A stretch of DNA of 64,000 nucleotides from Parapedobacter tibetensis (GCF_024704835.1 NZ_JAMXBE010000001.1:186001-250000), one strand, 5' to 3'; numbered from the stretch's first letter, positions 35,110-44,735 are shown. Numbers and translations: made by a program. Notes: a model not told the origin generated them from the letters alone.

Positions 35110-35958
35110 TTATTTCTGCGCTTCCGCGATCACCTGCCCATTCAGCTTTACATACTCTTCATTGTTGGCCTGCTTTGCCAACTCTGCACCTTGTTGGGCT
35201 GTTGCAATCGCACCTTTCTTGTCTCCTGCCTTCAATTGCATCTGAGCTTTCCAGTACTTGACATGGGGAGCCTGTGGACTTGCCTTTTCGGCTTCGTTAA
35301 TCCACTCCAATGCCTTAGTCAGATCTTTACCGTTCTTGAAGTAATACTGTGCTGCCGGGAAATAAGGTTTCTTTTCACCCTTCATGGCTTCATCGATGGA
35401 TGCCATGATTTCGGTATCTTGGTCAACCGCCAAATCGAAACTTACCTTGGTGTTTTCCCAAGCGATGTTTAGCTTCGCACTTTGGGGTTTTACGTCCGAA
35501 AAATCCATGGTAAAGGTTTCCACAGGTTTCGCCAACCGTTCGGGTTTAACCGTAAACCGGAAAAGGTCCTCGTCTTGCTTATAGGAATAAGCTCCCCATT
35601 GCTTGCTATTTTTGCTAAAGATAACCGTCCACTCATTGGTGCCTGGTATGGTAAGTAATCCGTAGGTCCCGGCTTCCACCTTGGTGCCCGCAATGGTCAC
35701 GTCACTATCAAAAGTAAGGATTGGAATGTTATTCGCCCCGGTACGCCATACGTTGTCATAAGGTTCCAACCCTCCAAATATTTTCCTCCCGTTCATATTG
35801 GGGCGGCTATATGCAAGTGTAACCGTGCTAATCCCCAAACTTTGGGTGATGGTTTGCGAACTGCTCGCTGGCGGCAGCTTCAATTGGGCTTGTGTGGGCT
35901 GCCACCCCAAGGTGACTACCGCGGCAATGATTGTCGAAGTAAATAAACGCTTTTTCAT
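35110..35958 (-). CDS. DUF2911 domain exported protein
   Basis: A 282-residue protein from the ATG at 35958, which starts a clear signal peptide (MKKRLFTSTIIAAVVTLGW ending TQAQ). The upstream in-frame ATG at 36006 would bury it. Residues about 25-165 match DUF2911, with SRPNMNGRKIFGGL, VWRTGANN and AGTYGLLTIPG. Residues about 170-282 form TPR-like helices (DLTKALEWINEAEKASP). The function of the domain is not known; it is common and often multi-copy in Bacteroidota and is predicted periplasmic. Confidence 0.88.
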   Translation of the reverse strand: MKKRLFTSTIIAAVVTLGWQPTQAQLKLPPASSSQTITQSLGISTVTLAYSRPNMNGRKIFGGLEPYDNVWRTGANNIPILTFDSDVTIAGTKVEAGTYGLLTIPGTNEWTVIFSKNSKQWGAYSYKQDEDLFRFTVKPERLAKPVETFTMDFSDVKPQSAKLNIAWENTKVSFDLAVDQDTEIMASIDEAMKGEKKPYFPAAQYYFKNGKDLTKALEWINEAEKASPQAPHVKYWKAQMQLKAGDKKGAIATAQQGAELAKQANNEEYVKLNGQVIAEAQK

Positions 35959-36006
35959 TACAATTGTTTTTAGATGGTAATGAAGCTTGCATGCACTGTT
36001 ATTCAT

Positions 36007-36373
36007 TTTTGTGAGCGGCAGCTTATGCAGGTTTCATTGGAATGATTTATTGCTTGTTATATTGTTTACAATGGTTCGAAGTTATGAAATATCTTTTGTG
36101 CAACTTGTACAATGCCGATTAAAAATTATCAAAAACTTCAACATTACCGAATTTTGACAAACCCCTAATACTATCTCTTCCCAATGGTGCGTTTAATCAC
36201 TGTCATTTATTGAATGACACAGCCAGATGTTCTCAAAAATCACGTTGATTTTAACTAACTGTCTGGCCTATCAAGATTGACTACATCATTGACGATTTGT
36301 TTCACAAAGTCCTGTTTTCCTGCACCGATCAACGTGGTGCAGGAAAAACAGGCACAACTACCTTAACCGCTGT
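36007..36373. other. 367-bp intergenic region between the DUF2911 and FucP-like genes
   Basis: It holds the upstream region of the DUF2911 gene and the terminator of the FucP-like gene (36311-36352). A 7-bp inverted repeat TGTCATT/AATGACA lies at 36201-36219. No ORF or RNA gene is seen. Confidence 0.6.
36311..36352 (-). terminator. Strong hairpin terminator of the FucP-like transporter
   Basis: CCTGTTTTCCTGCACC (36311-36326) pairs with GGTGCAGGAAAAACAGG (36336-36352) over 16 bp with one bulged A. It begins 22 bp after the transporter stop on the minus strand. Confidence 0.75.
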
Positions 36374-37663
36374 TTATGCTTGTCTCTTGCCCGTCTTATG
36401 ACCGGGACCGGAATAATATAAGATATAGAGGTAGCATAGTCCCATCAATATTAAAAAGACCAACTGAAAATCGAACTTGTCTTTAAATGATGCAAATAAT
36501 TGGGGGATGACGGCGCCTCCCGCAATTCCCATTACCAGCAATGCGGAACCTTTTTCTGTGAATTTGCCCAGACCTTCAATGGCCAATGGCCAAATGGCCG
36601 GCCATATCAAGGCATTAGCCAAGCCTAAAAGCGCCACGAACACCACCGAAGTATATCCCGTAGTAAAATAAGCTCCCGCGGTAAATACAATGCCTAAGAT
36701 GGCAGATATCTTCAAAGCTTGTCCCTGTGTGATGATTTTTGGGATGGTGAATAGGCCGATAACATACCCAACTAACATGGCCCCCAATGTGAAGGATGTA
36801 TAAATAGTAGTTTCAGCAGCAGGGATATTGAAACCCTGCGCATACGCACCAATCGCGTCGCCAGCCATCACTTCCACACCAACATACAGGAAGATGCAGA
36901 GTGCGCCTAGCAGCAAATGTGGGAACTGTAGTATACTGGTTTTTTCTTTGGCCCCCACGGCTTTACCTACCGGTTCTGCATTTACCTCGGAAGCATTGAT
37001 GTCAGGCAACGTGGATTTGGCTACCCATATTGCTAGTAGCACCAATATTACGGCCATTACCATATAGGGCATATATATTTTGGCAGCAAACTCATTGAGG
37101 ATGCCTTCTTGTACTTCATACGATGATGCTTCCGCTACGCGCGTCTCTAAATCTCCCACTCCCTGAAACACCAATGCACTGATGACAATAGGGCTCAGGA
37201 TACCGGCCAATTTGTTGCATATTCCCATGATACTAATACGGCGTGCGGCGGTCTCGATCGGCCCTAGAATACTGATATAAGGATTCGACGCCGTTTGCAG
37301 CAACGATAAACCTGAACCGATAACAAAGAGTCCGACAAGCGAAATATTGTAATTACGCTGCGTGGCATAGGTTCCAAATATAAAGGTACCTATCGCCATC
37401 ACAAACAGTCCCAAAGCCATCCCTTTCTTCATCCCCGTCCGCTCCAATATCCAGGAAGAGGGCAGTGCCAAGAAAAAATAAGCCATGTAAAATGCCGTGG
37501 TGACCATGAAGGCCTTGGCAAATGTATCCAGGTTAAAAGCCAGCTTCACAAACGTGATTAACGGGCCATTGAGCCAGGTGACAAAGCCAAAGATAAAAAA
37601 AAGGGTGCCTATAATAATCATAGGGCCTACTGTAGATTTAGGGGTAGCAGGGTTTACATTCAT
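36374..37663 (-). CDS. FucP/GluP-type sugar:proton symporter (MFS)
   Basis: A 429-residue, 12-helix inner-membrane transporter of the fucose/glucose-galactose (FHS) branch of the major facilitator superfamily. Helix 1 carries FFIFGFVTWLNGPLI, and the family block LLQTASNPYISILGP followed by NKLAGILSPI is clear. Members take up L-fucose, galactose, glucose or N-acetylglucosamine with protons. It stands alone, with a strong terminator after it. A one-mismatch -7 box (TAGTCTTG) lies upstream. The sugar cannot be decided from the sequence. Confidence 0.88.
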   Translation of the reverse strand: MNVNPATPKSTVGPMIIIGTLFFIFGFVTWLNGPLITFVKLAFNLDTFAKAFMVTTAFYMAYFFLALPSSWILERTGMKKGMALGLFVMAIGTFIFGTYATQRNYNISLVGLFVIGSGLSLLQTASNPYISILGPIETAARRISIMGICNKLAGILSPIVISALVFQGVGDLETRVAEASSYEVQEGILNEFAAKIYMPYMVMAVILVLLAIWVAKSTLPDINASEVNAEPVGKAVGAKEKTSILQFPHLLLGALCIFLYVGVEVMAGDAIGAYAQGFNIPAAETTIYTSFTLGAMLVGYVIGLFTIPKIITQGQALKISAILGIVFTAGAYFTTGYTSVVFVALLGLANALIWPAIWPLAIEGLGKFTEKGSALLVMGIAGGAVIPQLFASFKDKFDFQLVFLILMGLCYLYILYYSGPGHKTGKRQA

Positions 37664-37855
37664 TTGGATTAGTAGTTAATTTGTTTAACGGTATTCGGCT
37701 ACGGAATCGTGCTGCCTTATACGCTTTTACAAGACTATAAAATAAAATCAACAATTGAAACAAAAAAAATCATGCAATCGGTTGTTTAATTAAATGGTGA
37801 TCGTGGGTCGGAGGTCAGTGATTGGGGCCGGAGGCAGTGGTCGAAGAGCTAAATA

Positions 37856-37886
37856 GGAAACGCCCCGAAAGTATCAGGGCATTTCC
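37856..37886 (-). terminator. Terminator of the kinase-DinB-thioesterase operon
   Basis: GGAAACGCCCCGA (37856-37868) pairs with TCAGGGCATTTCC (37874-37886) over 13 positions with two wobble-type differences. It lies 77 bp after the thioesterase stop. The neighbouring 37801-37850 stretch is G-rich with an imperfect direct repeat of GGTCGGAGGTCAGTG. Confidence 0.6.
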
Positions 37887-37962
37887 TACACCTAAACCGT
37901 ATCATAAAACCATGGAAATGGTTTTGTAGATACCTTAACTACAAATGACACGCAAAAAAGTT

Positions 37963-38406
37963 TTAAGTAGTTTGTACTTTTGGCACGATAGCCACTGTCA
38001 ACCTACTTATACAATTCATTTTGCCTCTTTTGTCGTATATCCTGATTTCCCAAACATGTGTTTTTGTTCCCAAATGAAGTGGGGAACATATCCCGGTTAC
38101 TTGTCCGTCTTTTACTGGCCGGAGGTGGTTGGCATTCACTTCTAAACCTACCCCTATAAACTGATCACTGTCTATGATCAAATTGGATGCCACACTACCC
38201 AATGATTCAGCCAATACGACTGATGCTCCACCATGTAGGATGCCATAAGGCTGGTGTGTCCGCTCATCCACTGGCATTGTAGCTGATAATGTATCATCGG
38301 TAATGGCTGAAAAGCGGATACCCAATAAAGACGCCAAATTCTTATCAAACCGTGTGTTCAGTTCGGCTACCGATGGTTTGTTCAGCCATATCATGTTATC
38401 ATTCAT
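37963..38406 (-). CDS. Hotdog-fold thioesterase (PaaI/MenI type)
   Basis: A 147-residue acyl-CoA thioesterase. The core motif is QPYGILHGGASVVLAESLGSVAS, where the GxxHGG and the glutamate are the active-site features of the 1,4-dihydroxy-2-naphthoyl-CoA / PaaI group. It would release free acid and CoA in the cytoplasm. A role in menaquinone synthesis is possible but no men genes are nearby. The start at 38406 overlaps the upstream DinB stop by 8 bp; an internal ATG at 38394 would avoid the overlap. Confidence 0.88.
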   Translation of the reverse strand: MNDNMIWLNKPSVAELNTRFDKNLASLLGIRFSAITDDTLSATMPVDERTHQPYGILHGGASVVLAESLGSVASNLIIDSDQFIGVGLEVNANHLRPVKDGQVTGICSPLHLGTKTHVWEIRIYDKRGKMNCISRLTVAIVPKVQTT

Positions 38407-38911
38407 TGAGATACCTTTCGCGGATAATGTTACGGTGGTGGTTTAGGTGGCCCGCAATAATATACATGAAAGCTCTTACACTGATCAGTCTTTCTGAGGC
38501 AAGCCCTTTTCGGGCCAATTCATGGTCATTAAAACTTTTAAATAGTATTAAGTTTGATTTACGCACCAATACAAATTCTTCCGAGAAGCTATCCAGCGAC
38601 CGATCGTTGAAGCGAGCATAGGCCACAAAATCCTCCGGTTCGAAACCAAGTAGCTCCTTTGTATCATTGCGCGCAAAGCGCAATGCCCGGTAAGCCATGA
38701 TTCGTTCGGTATCAATCACATGTCCGATTACTTCCTTGATGGTCCATTTGTCTTCAGCATATGCATATTCAGATTTTCCCGCGGGGATGTTGGCCAGAAA
38801 TTCGGGAAATGTTTCAATCTGCTCATCGAGCAATTCCGTCACGTCAGCGATAACGGTATCAATGTAGGCGGTATATATCGCCGGGTATTCGTCAGATTTG
38901 AGCGGGTTCAT
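38399..38911 (-). CDS. DinB-family (DfsB) putative metalloenzyme
   Basis: A 170-residue four-helix-bundle protein of the DinB/YfiT superfamily. The sequence shows KWTIKEVIGHVIDTERIMAYR, with the first metal-binding histidine, and HLNHHRNIIRERY near the C-terminus with the others. Members bind a divalent metal and some are thiol-dependent transferases; the actual reaction here is unknown. Its start lies 20 bp inside the end of the histidine kinase gene, and its stop overlaps the thioesterase, so all three are translationally coupled. Confidence 0.88.
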   Translation of the reverse strand: MNPLKSDEYPAIYTAYIDTVIADVTELLDEQIETFPEFLANIPAGKSEYAYAEDKWTIKEVIGHVIDTERIMAYRALRFARNDTKELLGFEPEDFVAYARFNDRSLDSFSEEFVLVRKSNLILFKSFNDHELARKGLASERLISVRAFMYIIAGHLNHHRNIIRERYLNE

Positions 38912-40106
38912 ACGTTTGGTTACTTGGTAAAATGATTCTAAATGTGGTTCCTTTGTCTATTTCCGATTCCTTTACAAAAATCTGTCCTTTATGGTAGTCT
39001 ATCATCCGCTTTGTGAGGCTCAGCCCCAAACCCCAACCCCGCTTCCTGGTGGTGAATCCTGGTTGGAAAACAGCATCAAATTTTGCCCGGGGAATACCCT
39101 TTCCTGTGTCGCTAATGTCTACAAAAATTTGCTCTTTTGCAATATTTTCTGAAATAACAATGTCTATCCTCCCTGCCGATTCAATAGCATTGGCCGCATT
39201 TTTGAGTAAATTTTCGAGCACCCAATCAAACAACGGCACATTGAGCATCGCTTGCGCTTTGGTATCTCCGGACACATTGAAAACGATTTTATCACTGGTG
39301 CGCACCTTAAAATAGTTAACGAAATCAACCACTACTTTATATAGGGTATGGCCCTGTAAAACGGGCGTTGAGCCAATCTTCGAAAACCTGTCTGCCACCA
39401 CCTCCAACCGTTTTACGTCGTTTTCCATTTCCGTAAGCAGGGGGTCTTCCTCCGCGTCAAACTTAGCACGAACCAACTCAAGCCAAGCCATGAGCGAGGA
39501 TATGGGAGTGCCCAATTGGTGTGCGGCTTCCTTGGCCATTCCCACCCATACCAGATTTTGCTCAGACTTGCGGATTGAGTTGAACACCGTGTAGGCAATG
39601 CCAAGAAAAATGGCAATCAATGTGAGCTGCACGTAAGGGAAAAAGCGTAATAGGTTCAACAGCAAAGAATCTTTGTAATAGACAAACCATTGACCGCCAC
39701 TCGGCAAGTTGATGATGATAGGTGGATGACTCTTTTTCATGATGGCCAACTGCCTTTTGAAATACGCGGGATCATATACCAAATCTTTATCACCATTATC
39801 ATCTAAGACTTTGGTGGAGTCTAAATCGCGCCAATAAATGATACTATCTCTTGAATCTGCGATGATAGCTGGTAAAGAAAGGCTATCACGGACAGCATAA
39901 ATAAAAGTGATCATCTCATCATCAACATCGGGCATGGTGATAATGCTACGTGTACTCATTGCCCACACTTCGGCTTTTGTACGCTCGGATTTCGAAAGAT
40001 TCCTTACCAAATAATTTGTATAGAGCAGCGATGCCGCCGCAATGAGGGCCGCAAATATTAGCAATGTGAATTTCCATCGCTGCTGGTTGTACTGATAAGG
40101 GTTCAT
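38892..40106 (-). CDS. Membrane sensor histidine kinase without adjacent response regulator
   Basis: A 404-residue kinase from the ATG at 40106 (MNPYQYNQQRWKF), just before the first transmembrane helix. A start 11 codons upstream (40139) is also open. A periplasmic sensor of about 120 residues lies between two membrane helices. The phospho-acceptor box is KEAAHQLGTPISSLMAWLEL, and the ATPase motifs are NAANAIES (N), DTGKGIPRAKF (G1) and RGWGLGLSLTKRM (G2). It should phosphorylate a response regulator, but none is next to it. It heads an overlapping operon with DinB and a thioesterase. The signal is unknown. Confidence 0.92.
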   Translation of the reverse strand: MNPYQYNQQRWKFTLLIFAALIAAASLLYTNYLVRNLSKSERTKAEVWAMSTRSIITMPDVDDEMITFIYAVRDSLSLPAIIADSRDSIIYWRDLDSTKVLDDNGDKDLVYDPAYFKRQLAIMKKSHPPIIINLPSGGQWFVYYKDSLLLNLLRFFPYVQLTLIAIFLGIAYTVFNSIRKSEQNLVWVGMAKEAAHQLGTPISSLMAWLELVRAKFDAEEDPLLTEMENDVKRLEVVADRFSKIGSTPVLQGHTLYKVVVDFVNYFKVRTSDKIVFNVSGDTKAQAMLNVPLFDWVLENLLKNAANAIESAGRIDIVISENIAKEQIFVDISDTGKGIPRAKFDAVFQPGFTTRKRGWGLGLSLTKRMIDYHKGQIFVKESEIDKGTTFRIILPSNQTYEPAQI

Positions 40107-40185
40107 TTGCCTTGTTAACGCTAATTTAATTTTCGCCAAAATACATAATTCCGACTTAAATGCCGGTTTCGGCTTATGTATTTTT

Positions 40186-40193
40186 TATCTTTG
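40186..40193 (+). promoter_or_regulatory. Candidate -7 box implying a leaderless gltX transcript
   Basis: TATCTTTG matches TAnnTTTG exactly and ends only 4 bp before the gltX ATG at 40198. Transcription would begin at or a few bases around the start codon. A TTTC at 40167-40170 could serve as a weak -33 element. Confidence 0.4.
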
Positions 40194-40197
40194 CCGC

Positions 40198-41721
40198 ATG
40201 GATACCGATAGAAAAATAAGGGTGCGCTTTGCGCCGAGCCCCACAGGTGGCTTGCATTTGGGTGGCGTACGCACAGCGTTATTCAATTACTTGTTTGCCA
40301 AGCATCATGGGGGCGATTTCGTGTTACGCGTAGAGGATACGGACAAAACACGTTTTGTACTAGAGGCTGAGGAATACATCCTCGATTGCCTCAAATGGTG
40401 CGGAATAGAACCAGACGAAAGCCCTGTGCATGGGGGTAACTACGGCCCTTATCGGCAAAGCGAGCGGAAAGCATCCTACCGCCAATACGCGGAACAACTC
40501 GTGGCTGATGGGTACGCATACTATGCTTTCGATACTTCTGAAGAATTGGAAGCCCAACGCAAACTGCACCCCAACTTCAAATACAGCCATGAAAACCGGT
40601 TACAGTTGTGTAATTCCCTTAGTCTATCGGATGAAGAAACCCAACGGTTCTTGGCCGATGGCCATCCTCATGTCATCCGCATCAAAATGCCCACTGGCGA
40701 AACCATCAGTTTCGAAGACATGATCCGAGGGGTGGTGACCTTTGATTCCTCGCTGGTAGATGACAAAGTACTGCTCAAGGCCGATGGGATGCCCACATAC
40801 CATCTTGCCGTAGTGGTAGACGACCACCAAATGGCCATCAGCCATACCTTCCGTGGTGAGGAATGGCTACCTTCGGCTCCTGTACACATCTTGTTGTGGG
40901 AATACCTTGGCTGGCGCGACTTGATGCCACAATGGGCGCATTTCCCGCTCATCCTTAAGCCTGATGGCAACGGCAAACTTAGCAAACGCGATGGCGACCG
41001 GCTAGGTTTCCCAGTGTATGCCATGAATTGGCAGGATTCCAAAACCGGGCAACTAACCAAGGGATTCCGTGAAATGGGATTCCTCCCCGAAGCATTTGTG
41101 AATATGCTAGCCTTACTCGGCTGGAACGATGGCACCGAGCAAGAACTCTTCACGCTCGATGAGTTGGTAACGAAATTTTCGGTGGATCGCATCAGCAAGG
41201 CCGGTGCGAAATTTGATTTCGAAAAAGCCAAATGGTTCAACCATGAATGGATAAAACGGATTGAATACAGTGGCTTATTGCCACAAATCAACAGCCTATT
41301 GGCGATTAATGGCATATTAGATGTTGACGAAAAGTACCTCAGGGAAGTATTGGCGTTGGTGAAGGAACGACTGACCTTCATTGCCGACTTTTGGGAACAG
41401 GCCTCATTCTTTTTCGTACGCCCTGAACACTACGACCTGCAGGCCGTACAGCCCAAATGGAATGATGAAAAGACGGTTTTCTTCACGGACATGATAGCGC
41501 AATTGGAAAATTTTGACCCCTGGCATAGCGCCGAGCTGGAAAGTTTCTATAAACTGGCCATCAACGCCTCGGGCATGAAAATGGGTGAACTGATGTTGCC
41601 TCTCCGTATTATGCTTGTGGGTGGCAAATTCGGGCCGCATGTCTTTGATATTGCCGCGCTATTGGGGCGGGAAGAGACCGTGGCTCGGATGAAAAAGGGC
41701 TTGGAGGCGTTCTTTACATGA
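40198..41721 (+). CDS. gltX: Glutamyl-tRNA synthetase
   Basis: A 507-residue class I aminoacyl-tRNA synthetase that charges tRNA-Glu with glutamate. The HIGH-type signature is FAPSPTGGLHLGG (residues 11-23) and the KMSKS-type loop is GKLSKRDGDRLG. The N-terminal VRFAPSPTG start is at the expected position. The C-terminal anticodon-binding domain is complete. The gene converges on the SNF2-type helicase with a 6-bp gap, so transcription of the two must interfere or share a terminator inside coding DNA. Confidence 0.97.
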   Translation: MDTDRKIRVRFAPSPTGGLHLGGVRTALFNYLFAKHHGGDFVLRVEDTDKTRFVLEAEEYILDCLKWCGIEPDESPVHGGNYGPYRQSERKASYRQYAEQLVADGYAYYAFDTSEELEAQRKLHPNFKYSHENRLQLCNSLSLSDEETQRFLADGHPHVIRIKMPTGETISFEDMIRGVVTFDSSLVDDKVLLKADGMPTYHLAVVVDDHQMAISHTFRGEEWLPSAPVHILLWEYLGWRDLMPQWAHFPLILKPDGNGKLSKRDGDRLGFPVYAMNWQDSKTGQLTKGFREMGFLPEAFVNMLALLGWNDGTEQELFTLDELVTKFSVDRISKAGAKFDFEKAKWFNHEWIKRIEYSGLLPQINSLLAINGILDVDEKYLREVLALVKERLTFIADFWEQASFFFVRPEHYDLQAVQPKWNDEKTVFFTDMIAQLENFDPWHSAELESFYKLAINASGMKMGELMLPLRIMLVGGKFGPHVFDIAALLGREETVARMKKGLEAFFT

Positions 41722-41727
41722 ACCAAT

Positions 41728-44613
41728 TTAACCAAGCAGTTCCCTGATATCGTCCTGTGTAAGTGATTTGATAAAGCTTTCCTCGGTGGTGATCAGCGTA
41801 TCGGCAATGACTTTCTTACGGTTTTGTAAAGCCAATATTTTTTCTTCCACGGTATCTTTTGTGATGAATTTATAGATAAACACATTGCGTGTTTGGCCAA
41901 TGCGGTGGGTGCGATCTATAGCTTGCTGTTCTACAGCCGGATTCCACCAAGGGTCAAGGATAAACACATAATCGGCTTCCACCAAGTTGAGTCCCACCCC
42001 ACCGGCCTTGATGGAAATGAGGAACAAACGGGTATCTTCGTTTTGGCGGAACTGCCTGACCACTTCTTCCCTATTCTTGGTGGCGCCATCCAAATAGGCA
42101 TATCCAATATCATGCTTATCGAAATATTGCTTGAAAATCACCAATTGTTTAACGAATTGTGAAAACACCAATACCTTATTTCCGCGTTGAAGTACATTTT
42201 CAAGTGTGTGGATTACGCTTTCGAATTTGCCGGATTCCCCTTTAAACGTATTGTCCACCATCCTTGGATGATTGGCCAATTGGCGTAACTTGGTCAATCC
42301 CTGCAATAACGCTATTTGCGGTGTTTTGGTCTTTTCTTCTCCCAGGTTTTCCAGTATGGCATTGCGGTATTCAGATTTTACACGTTCATAACATTCGGTC
42401 TGCTCTATGCCCATCGCGCAATAAAACACCTGTTCGGATTTGGAAGGCAGTTCGGTTGCCACTTGGCTTTTGGTCCGTCGTAACACAAAGGGTTTGATCA
42501 TCGCTTGCAGTCTCCTCGCCCTTTCCTCATCTTTTTTCTTTTCTATGGGCTGTACAAATTCTTGTTGGAAATAATGGTAACTGCCCAGTAAACCTGGATT
42601 GAGAAATGCCATCTGCGACCAAAGATCTGCCACCGAATTCTCCACCGGTGTTCCACTCAACACCAGCCGATGCTTGCCTTTAAGGCTTTTTACGGCTTTG
42701 AATGATTTCGATACCGGGTTCTTAATGCTTTGGCTCTCGTCAAGGATAATGTAGTTGAAATAAAATGATTTAAGCAATTCTTCATCGCTACGGACGATAC
42801 CATACGTAGTAATGACCAAATCATAGCTTGCAAATATTATCGGATCTTTTGACCTGCTTATACCTGTATGTACCAATACGCGCAACTCAGGTACAAACTT
42901 ATCTGCTTCGTTCTGCCAATTATACACTAAGGAAGTGGGCATGACGATAAGCGAAGTGAATGTGCCTTCCTCCGCCATCCTGGTTTCCTTTTGCCTTTGG
43001 AGCAATGCGAGCGTTTGGATGGTCTTTCCCAGCCCCATATCATCTGCCAAACATCCACCGAAGTGGTATTTTTGCAGGAAATGGAACCAATTGTATCCCG
43101 CCTTTTGGTACGGCCGAAGCGAACCGTTAAATTGCTGGGGCTCCTTGATATCTGCTATCTCATTAAAATCTATCAGCCGCTCCAGTTTACGGTCCATGGT
43201 CAGATTAGTATGTTCCGTGAGGTCACTAAGTAAGCCGATATGGTGTTTACTCAACCTGATGCCCTTTTTACTTTCTGAGAAATGGAAAAGATGGTTGTAT
43301 TCCGCAAACCATTCTTCAGGAATGATGGCCACTTCGCCATTGGGCAGTACAAATTCCCGGATATAGTTGAGGATATGGTTGCGCAACTGGGTAAAAGGCA
43401 CTTCATAATTCCCAAAGCGGGCAATCGCCTGTACATCAAACCAATCATTGTTTTCATTGATGGAAAGATCCAGCTCGGTTTGTCCGAAGAAAAACCGCTT
43501 GTGCGGGTCTTCCTGTATTATTTCAAAACCTAAATGCTGCAAATCTTCATTTTTGTTACGGAGCCAGTCGATTACCGAAATGCTATCCATCCCATTAGGC
43601 TGTGGTTCAAGGTCACTGAAAAGTGCACTAGTTCTTTGCAATCCCATGCTCAACAATTCCTGCATCCGATTCTCTTCCCATTGCAGCGAACGTTTGATGC
43701 GGTGGAAGGTATAATGATCAGTGCCTTCATCATACTGCAACCTTACAGTCACTTTATTTTCACTACCCGAAGCGAAGAGGTATGGGCCATAGCGAAAATT
43801 CAATTGCAGTTGCGATGTGCCATTTTCCACATAGCGCAATTTCAACACAGGCACCGCGTTGTGCTGGTGCGTTTCAATATCAAAACCTTCTGCGTAGACG
43901 TGGTGTTTTTCAATCAGTCCACGTACAAACGTTTCGAAATACTTGCGTTCCGTTGAACGACCTACCGAGATGTAGCGCTTTTGCAGGAACGGCGAGAGCT
44001 TTTTCCCTTCCAACGATTCGTCAAAATGATAAAGCACGTTTTCAAGCAGCAGCCACGCCTGCTGGTTGATAATCACCTGTGCATCCTTATACATAAACTC
44101 GGTGCGCTGTCCATTGTACTTGATGGTGGGAAAATAACGCGTCTCTTCACCATTGCGTCTAAAATGAAACAGCACGGAAGCTGGCTGGGGAGCTATTTCA
44201 AGCTGCTGCTCGGCAGCATACCCATCCTTGCCCATAAGAAACAGGGGTTTGTCCTTGAGTAATTCCAATGCCTGCAGTAAGCGCATCTCAATTTTTGGCC
44301 GTATGTATTCAAAAAGCTTCTTATCAAAAAACTTGGAAAAGAAATCCACAGGTCTTACCGGTTTTTTGTGGTAGCGTTTAATGATATTGGTTTGTTCAAC
44401 CTCATCCAGCAACTTGATGAGCCTAAGATCGGTATCATCCAATACACGAGCATATTCAGTCGAGGTATGACTAAAAATGCGTCGATGTGTCAACGAATAC
44501 CCACCATTGGGATTGAGTTGCACAACGTGTGGTTCTATCAAGTAGCCCAAATAGGGATGTTGGCAAAGCGAATAGACTAATTCATAAGGTAGCGTAGTAT
44601 CAATTTGCTGCAT
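41728..44613 (-). CDS. SNF2/Rad54-family helicase-like ATPase
   Basis: A 961-residue DNA-translocating ATPase. The N-terminal 480 residues are a bacterial SNF2-associated region with no recognised domain. The ATPase core shows motif I (LADDMGLGKTIQTLAL), motif II as DESQ (IILDESQSIKNP, where DEAQ or DEAH is usual), motif III LSGTPVENS, motif V KAGGVGLNLVEADYVF and motif VI QAIDRTHRIGQ. Such proteins remodel protein-DNA or RNA-polymerase complexes; the bacterial role here is not known. The DESQ variant retains the catalytic acidic pair. No restriction or defence genes are beside it. Confidence 0.93.
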   Translation of the reverse strand: MQQIDTTLPYELVYSLCQHPYLGYLIEPHVVQLNPNGGYSLTHRRIFSHTSTEYARVLDDTDLRLIKLLDEVEQTNIIKRYHKKPVRPVDFFSKFFDKKLFEYIRPKIEMRLLQALELLKDKPLFLMGKDGYAAEQQLEIAPQPASVLFHFRRNGEETRYFPTIKYNGQRTEFMYKDAQVIINQQAWLLLENVLYHFDESLEGKKLSPFLQKRYISVGRSTERKYFETFVRGLIEKHHVYAEGFDIETHQHNAVPVLKLRYVENGTSQLQLNFRYGPYLFASGSENKVTVRLQYDEGTDHYTFHRIKRSLQWEENRMQELLSMGLQRTSALFSDLEPQPNGMDSISVIDWLRNKNEDLQHLGFEIIQEDPHKRFFFGQTELDLSINENNDWFDVQAIARFGNYEVPFTQLRNHILNYIREFVLPNGEVAIIPEEWFAEYNHLFHFSESKKGIRLSKHHIGLLSDLTEHTNLTMDRKLERLIDFNEIADIKEPQQFNGSLRPYQKAGYNWFHFLQKYHFGGCLADDMGLGKTIQTLALLQRQKETRMAEEGTFTSLIVMPTSLVYNWQNEADKFVPELRVLVHTGISRSKDPIIFASYDLVITTYGIVRSDEELLKSFYFNYIILDESQSIKNPVSKSFKAVKSLKGKHRLVLSGTPVENSVADLWSQMAFLNPGLLGSYHYFQQEFVQPIEKKKDEERARRLQAMIKPFVLRRTKSQVATELPSKSEQVFYCAMGIEQTECYERVKSEYRNAILENLGEEKTKTPQIALLQGLTKLRQLANHPRMVDNTFKGESGKFESVIHTLENVLQRGNKVLVFSQFVKQLVIFKQYFDKHDIGYAYLDGATKNREEVVRQFRQNEDTRLFLISIKAGGVGLNLVEADYVFILDPWWNPAVEQQAIDRTHRIGQTRNVFIYKFITKDTVEEKILALQNRKKVIADTLITTEESFIKSLTQDDIRELLG

Positions 44614-44641
44614 CTAACAACTATGGTATCCAAAAAATAAA

Positions 44642-44699
44642 GGCACGAAAGATACGGAAATCCGTAGACATGTGCCCTATCCTTTCCAAAAAGAATAGG
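44642..44699 (-). terminator. Hairpins after the PIF1-like helicase gene
   Basis: GGCAC/GTGCC (44642-44646/44672-44676) encloses TACGGA/TCCGTA (44653-44658/44661-44666). A second hairpin is CCTATCCTTT/AAAGAATAGG (44676-44685/44690-44699). They lie 37-94 bp after the helicase stop on the minus strand and just before the SNF2 gene, so they probably end the helicase transcript. Confidence 0.55.
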
Positions 44700-44735
44700 C
44701 GTGCTTCCTACTTAGCAAGACCTGTGCCATTCTGT

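Noticed and set aside
36201-36219. TGTCATT/AATGACA inverted repeat as an operator
   Set aside because: Short arms, far from either neighbouring start codon, and no second copy; probably chance.
40668-41381. 237-codon minus-strand open frame
   Set aside because: Antisense shadow of gltX, serine/proline-rich with no family motif.
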